Source: Euryarchaeota archaeon UBA13 (GTDB taxonomy: Archaea; Thermoplasmatota; Poseidoniia; Poseidoniales; Poseidoniaceae). Taken from it: a stretch of DNA of 6,507 nucleotides. Below are positions 6,164-6,507 of this stretch, in pieces (the first letter of the stretch is position 1; the number at the start of each line of letters is the position of its first letter). The notes beneath the pieces are model-generated. The model worked only from the letters and a program-made list of their open reading frames with translations, was not told the origin of the DNA and searched no databases. The position numbers and the translations under genes were made by a program. The stretch spans positions 2,784 through 9,290 of the forward strand of contig DAHU01000037.1 in assembly GCA_002495945.1 (NCBI GenBank), written 5' to 3'.

Positions 6164-6217
6164 TGGCGTCACCGCCTCTCGCCGTAGCGAGTGTGCATCC
6201 CTTGCCCCGGAGGGCAT
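6164..6217 (-). promoter_or_regulatory. structured 5' leader of the recombinase gene: three tandem tetraloop hairpins
   Basis: On the minus strand three short hairpins follow one another. UGCCC(UCCG)GGGCA spans 6203-6216, CUCGC(UACG)GCGAG spans 6178-6191, and GGCG(GUGA)CGCC spans 6165-6176. The last ends one base before the ATG at 6163. Their loops are UNCG, UNCG and GNRA, with C-G closing pairs on the UNCG loops. The complementary strand has no such loops, so the transcribed strand is the structured one. The stretch is about 70% GC, clearly above the flanking genes. The second and third hairpins are one base apart and could stack. The third loop contains the GGTGA ribosome-binding site, so folding could limit or tune initiation. 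A weak 5-bp outer stem (6222-6226 with 6197-6201) may enclose the first hairpin. It does not match a riboswitch class that I know. The frame is also open here from the ATG at 6217, so translated sequence is the alternative. Confidence 0.45.
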
Positions 6218-6234
6218 GTAGAGGATAGGGGTGT

Positions 6235-6245
6235 AAGATATCAAA
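6235..6245 (-). promoter_or_regulatory. possible TATA box for the recombinase transcript
   Basis: TTTGATATCTT on the minus strand is a modest TATA-like sequence. Transcription starting about 26 bases downstream would begin around 6213-6217, near the first leader hairpin and near the ATG at 6217. It lies in the 30-base gap behind the upstream gene's stop and overlaps the TTG at 6244, which makes that TTG an unlikely start. Confidence 0.3.
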
Positions 6246-6274
6246 CCATCGGGATTCCGGTGCTGGTTGCCGGC

Positions 6275-6507
6275 TCACTTCTTGCCGTATGGAATCCAGT
6301 CGGTTCCATTCCACCACATGATGCTCTGGTCAGACATTAGACGCCATGAGTAGCCATTACCATCGGTCCATTGCTGAATGACAACCGGTTCCAAGCTTGG
6401 CAAAGGAAGTGCTGGCAAAGGCATAATTGGTTCGATTGTTTTGCTTGGAGTTAATCCACTTGATTTTGGTTTATTTCTCGCTTTAATTATCACTAGTCCA
6501 CCGATTA
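6275..6507 (-). CDS. C-terminal end of a membrane-anchored protein with a WWNGTDW tail (5' end missing)
   Basis: The frame is open to the right edge, so this is the last 76 residues of a longer protein and not a small gene starting at the GTG at 6493. It begins with IGGLVIIKARNKPK, which reads as the end of a transmembrane helix followed by the positive-inside cytoplasmic flank. Then comes a Pro-rich linker (PIMPLPALPLPSLEP) and a Trp-rich module, QQWTDGNGYSWRLMSDQS followed by WWNGTDWIPYGKK at the very end. This short module resembles the DUF2510-like W-D-G-x-x-W tails in general shape, and I associate this arrangement with secreted or surface proteins of marine Group II archaea (recollection, not a search). 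The extracellular part and its function lie outside the window. The recombinase gene follows on the same strand. Confidence 0.75.
   Translation of the reverse strand, partial: IGGLVIIKARNKPKSSGLTPSKTIEPIMPLPALPLPSLEPVVIQQWTDGNGYSWRLMSDQSIMWWNGTDWIPYGKK

Noticed and set aside
6235..6246. GATATC-centred symmetry as a possible dif site for XerA
   Set aside because: The symmetry extends only a few bases and lacks two 11-bp arms around a 6-bp spacer; it is better explained as TATA-like sequence.
1..6507. tRNA, rRNA or CRISPR array
   Set aside because: I scanned GGTTCG-like T-loop matches (near 657, 766 and 5130) and found no flanking acceptor stems; no spaced direct repeats were seen.

Overview
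The window looks like a stretch of archaeal chromosome, most likely from a marine euryarchaeon of the Marine Group II (Poseidoniales) type. This assignment is inferred from several things. There is a Sec61-beta subunit, found in archaea and eukaryotes. There is a Trm4/NSUN2-type tRNA m5C methyltransferase and an archaeal XerA-like recombinase. Starts either lack a Shine-Dalgarno site or use GGTGA. One protein has the tail 'membrane helix, Pro-rich linker, Trp-rich WWNGTDW motif', which I associate with that group. No phage, IS, CRISPR, rRNA or tRNA signature is visible.

Layout. Positions 1-1234 (minus) hold the first 411 codons of a tRNA (cytosine-5) methyltransferase that runs off the left edge. 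A short divergent gap follows. Then come two plus-strand genes joined by an ATGA overlap: a polytopic membrane protein (1321-2643) and a basic 157-residue protein of unknown function (2640-3113). The second meets the minus-strand Sec61-beta gene (3110-3301) tail to tail, with interlocked stop codons. Sec61-beta appears to have its own TATA box just behind the stop of an uncharacterised 300-residue soluble protein (3374-4276, minus). Across a divergent promoter region, two plus-strand genes encode small basic proteins. One (4350-4847) is a helix-hairpin-helix protein with a histone-H1-like Lys/Ala tail; the other (4890-5072) is a 60-residue Cys/His, probably zinc-binding, protein. They converge on the XerA-like recombinase (5075-6163, minus), which ends 2 bp from them. 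Upstream of it, at 6275-6507, is the C-terminal end of a membrane-anchored protein cut by the right edge.

The genes look mainly like housekeeping functions (tRNA modification, protein export, chromosome resolution and possibly compaction) mixed with lineage-specific unknowns. There is no obvious defence island or metabolic operon. The most interesting non-coding signal is the leader of the recombinase (6164-6217). It is about 70% GC and holds three consecutive short hairpins. On the transcribed strand their loops are UCCG, UACG and GUGA, all members of the stable UNCG/GNRA classes, and the last loop carries the ribosome-binding sequence. The most interesting protein is the HhH plus Lys/Ala-tail protein, a candidate nucleoid protein. 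Almost every base lies in or next to a gene; no gene-free stretch exceeds about 110 bases.
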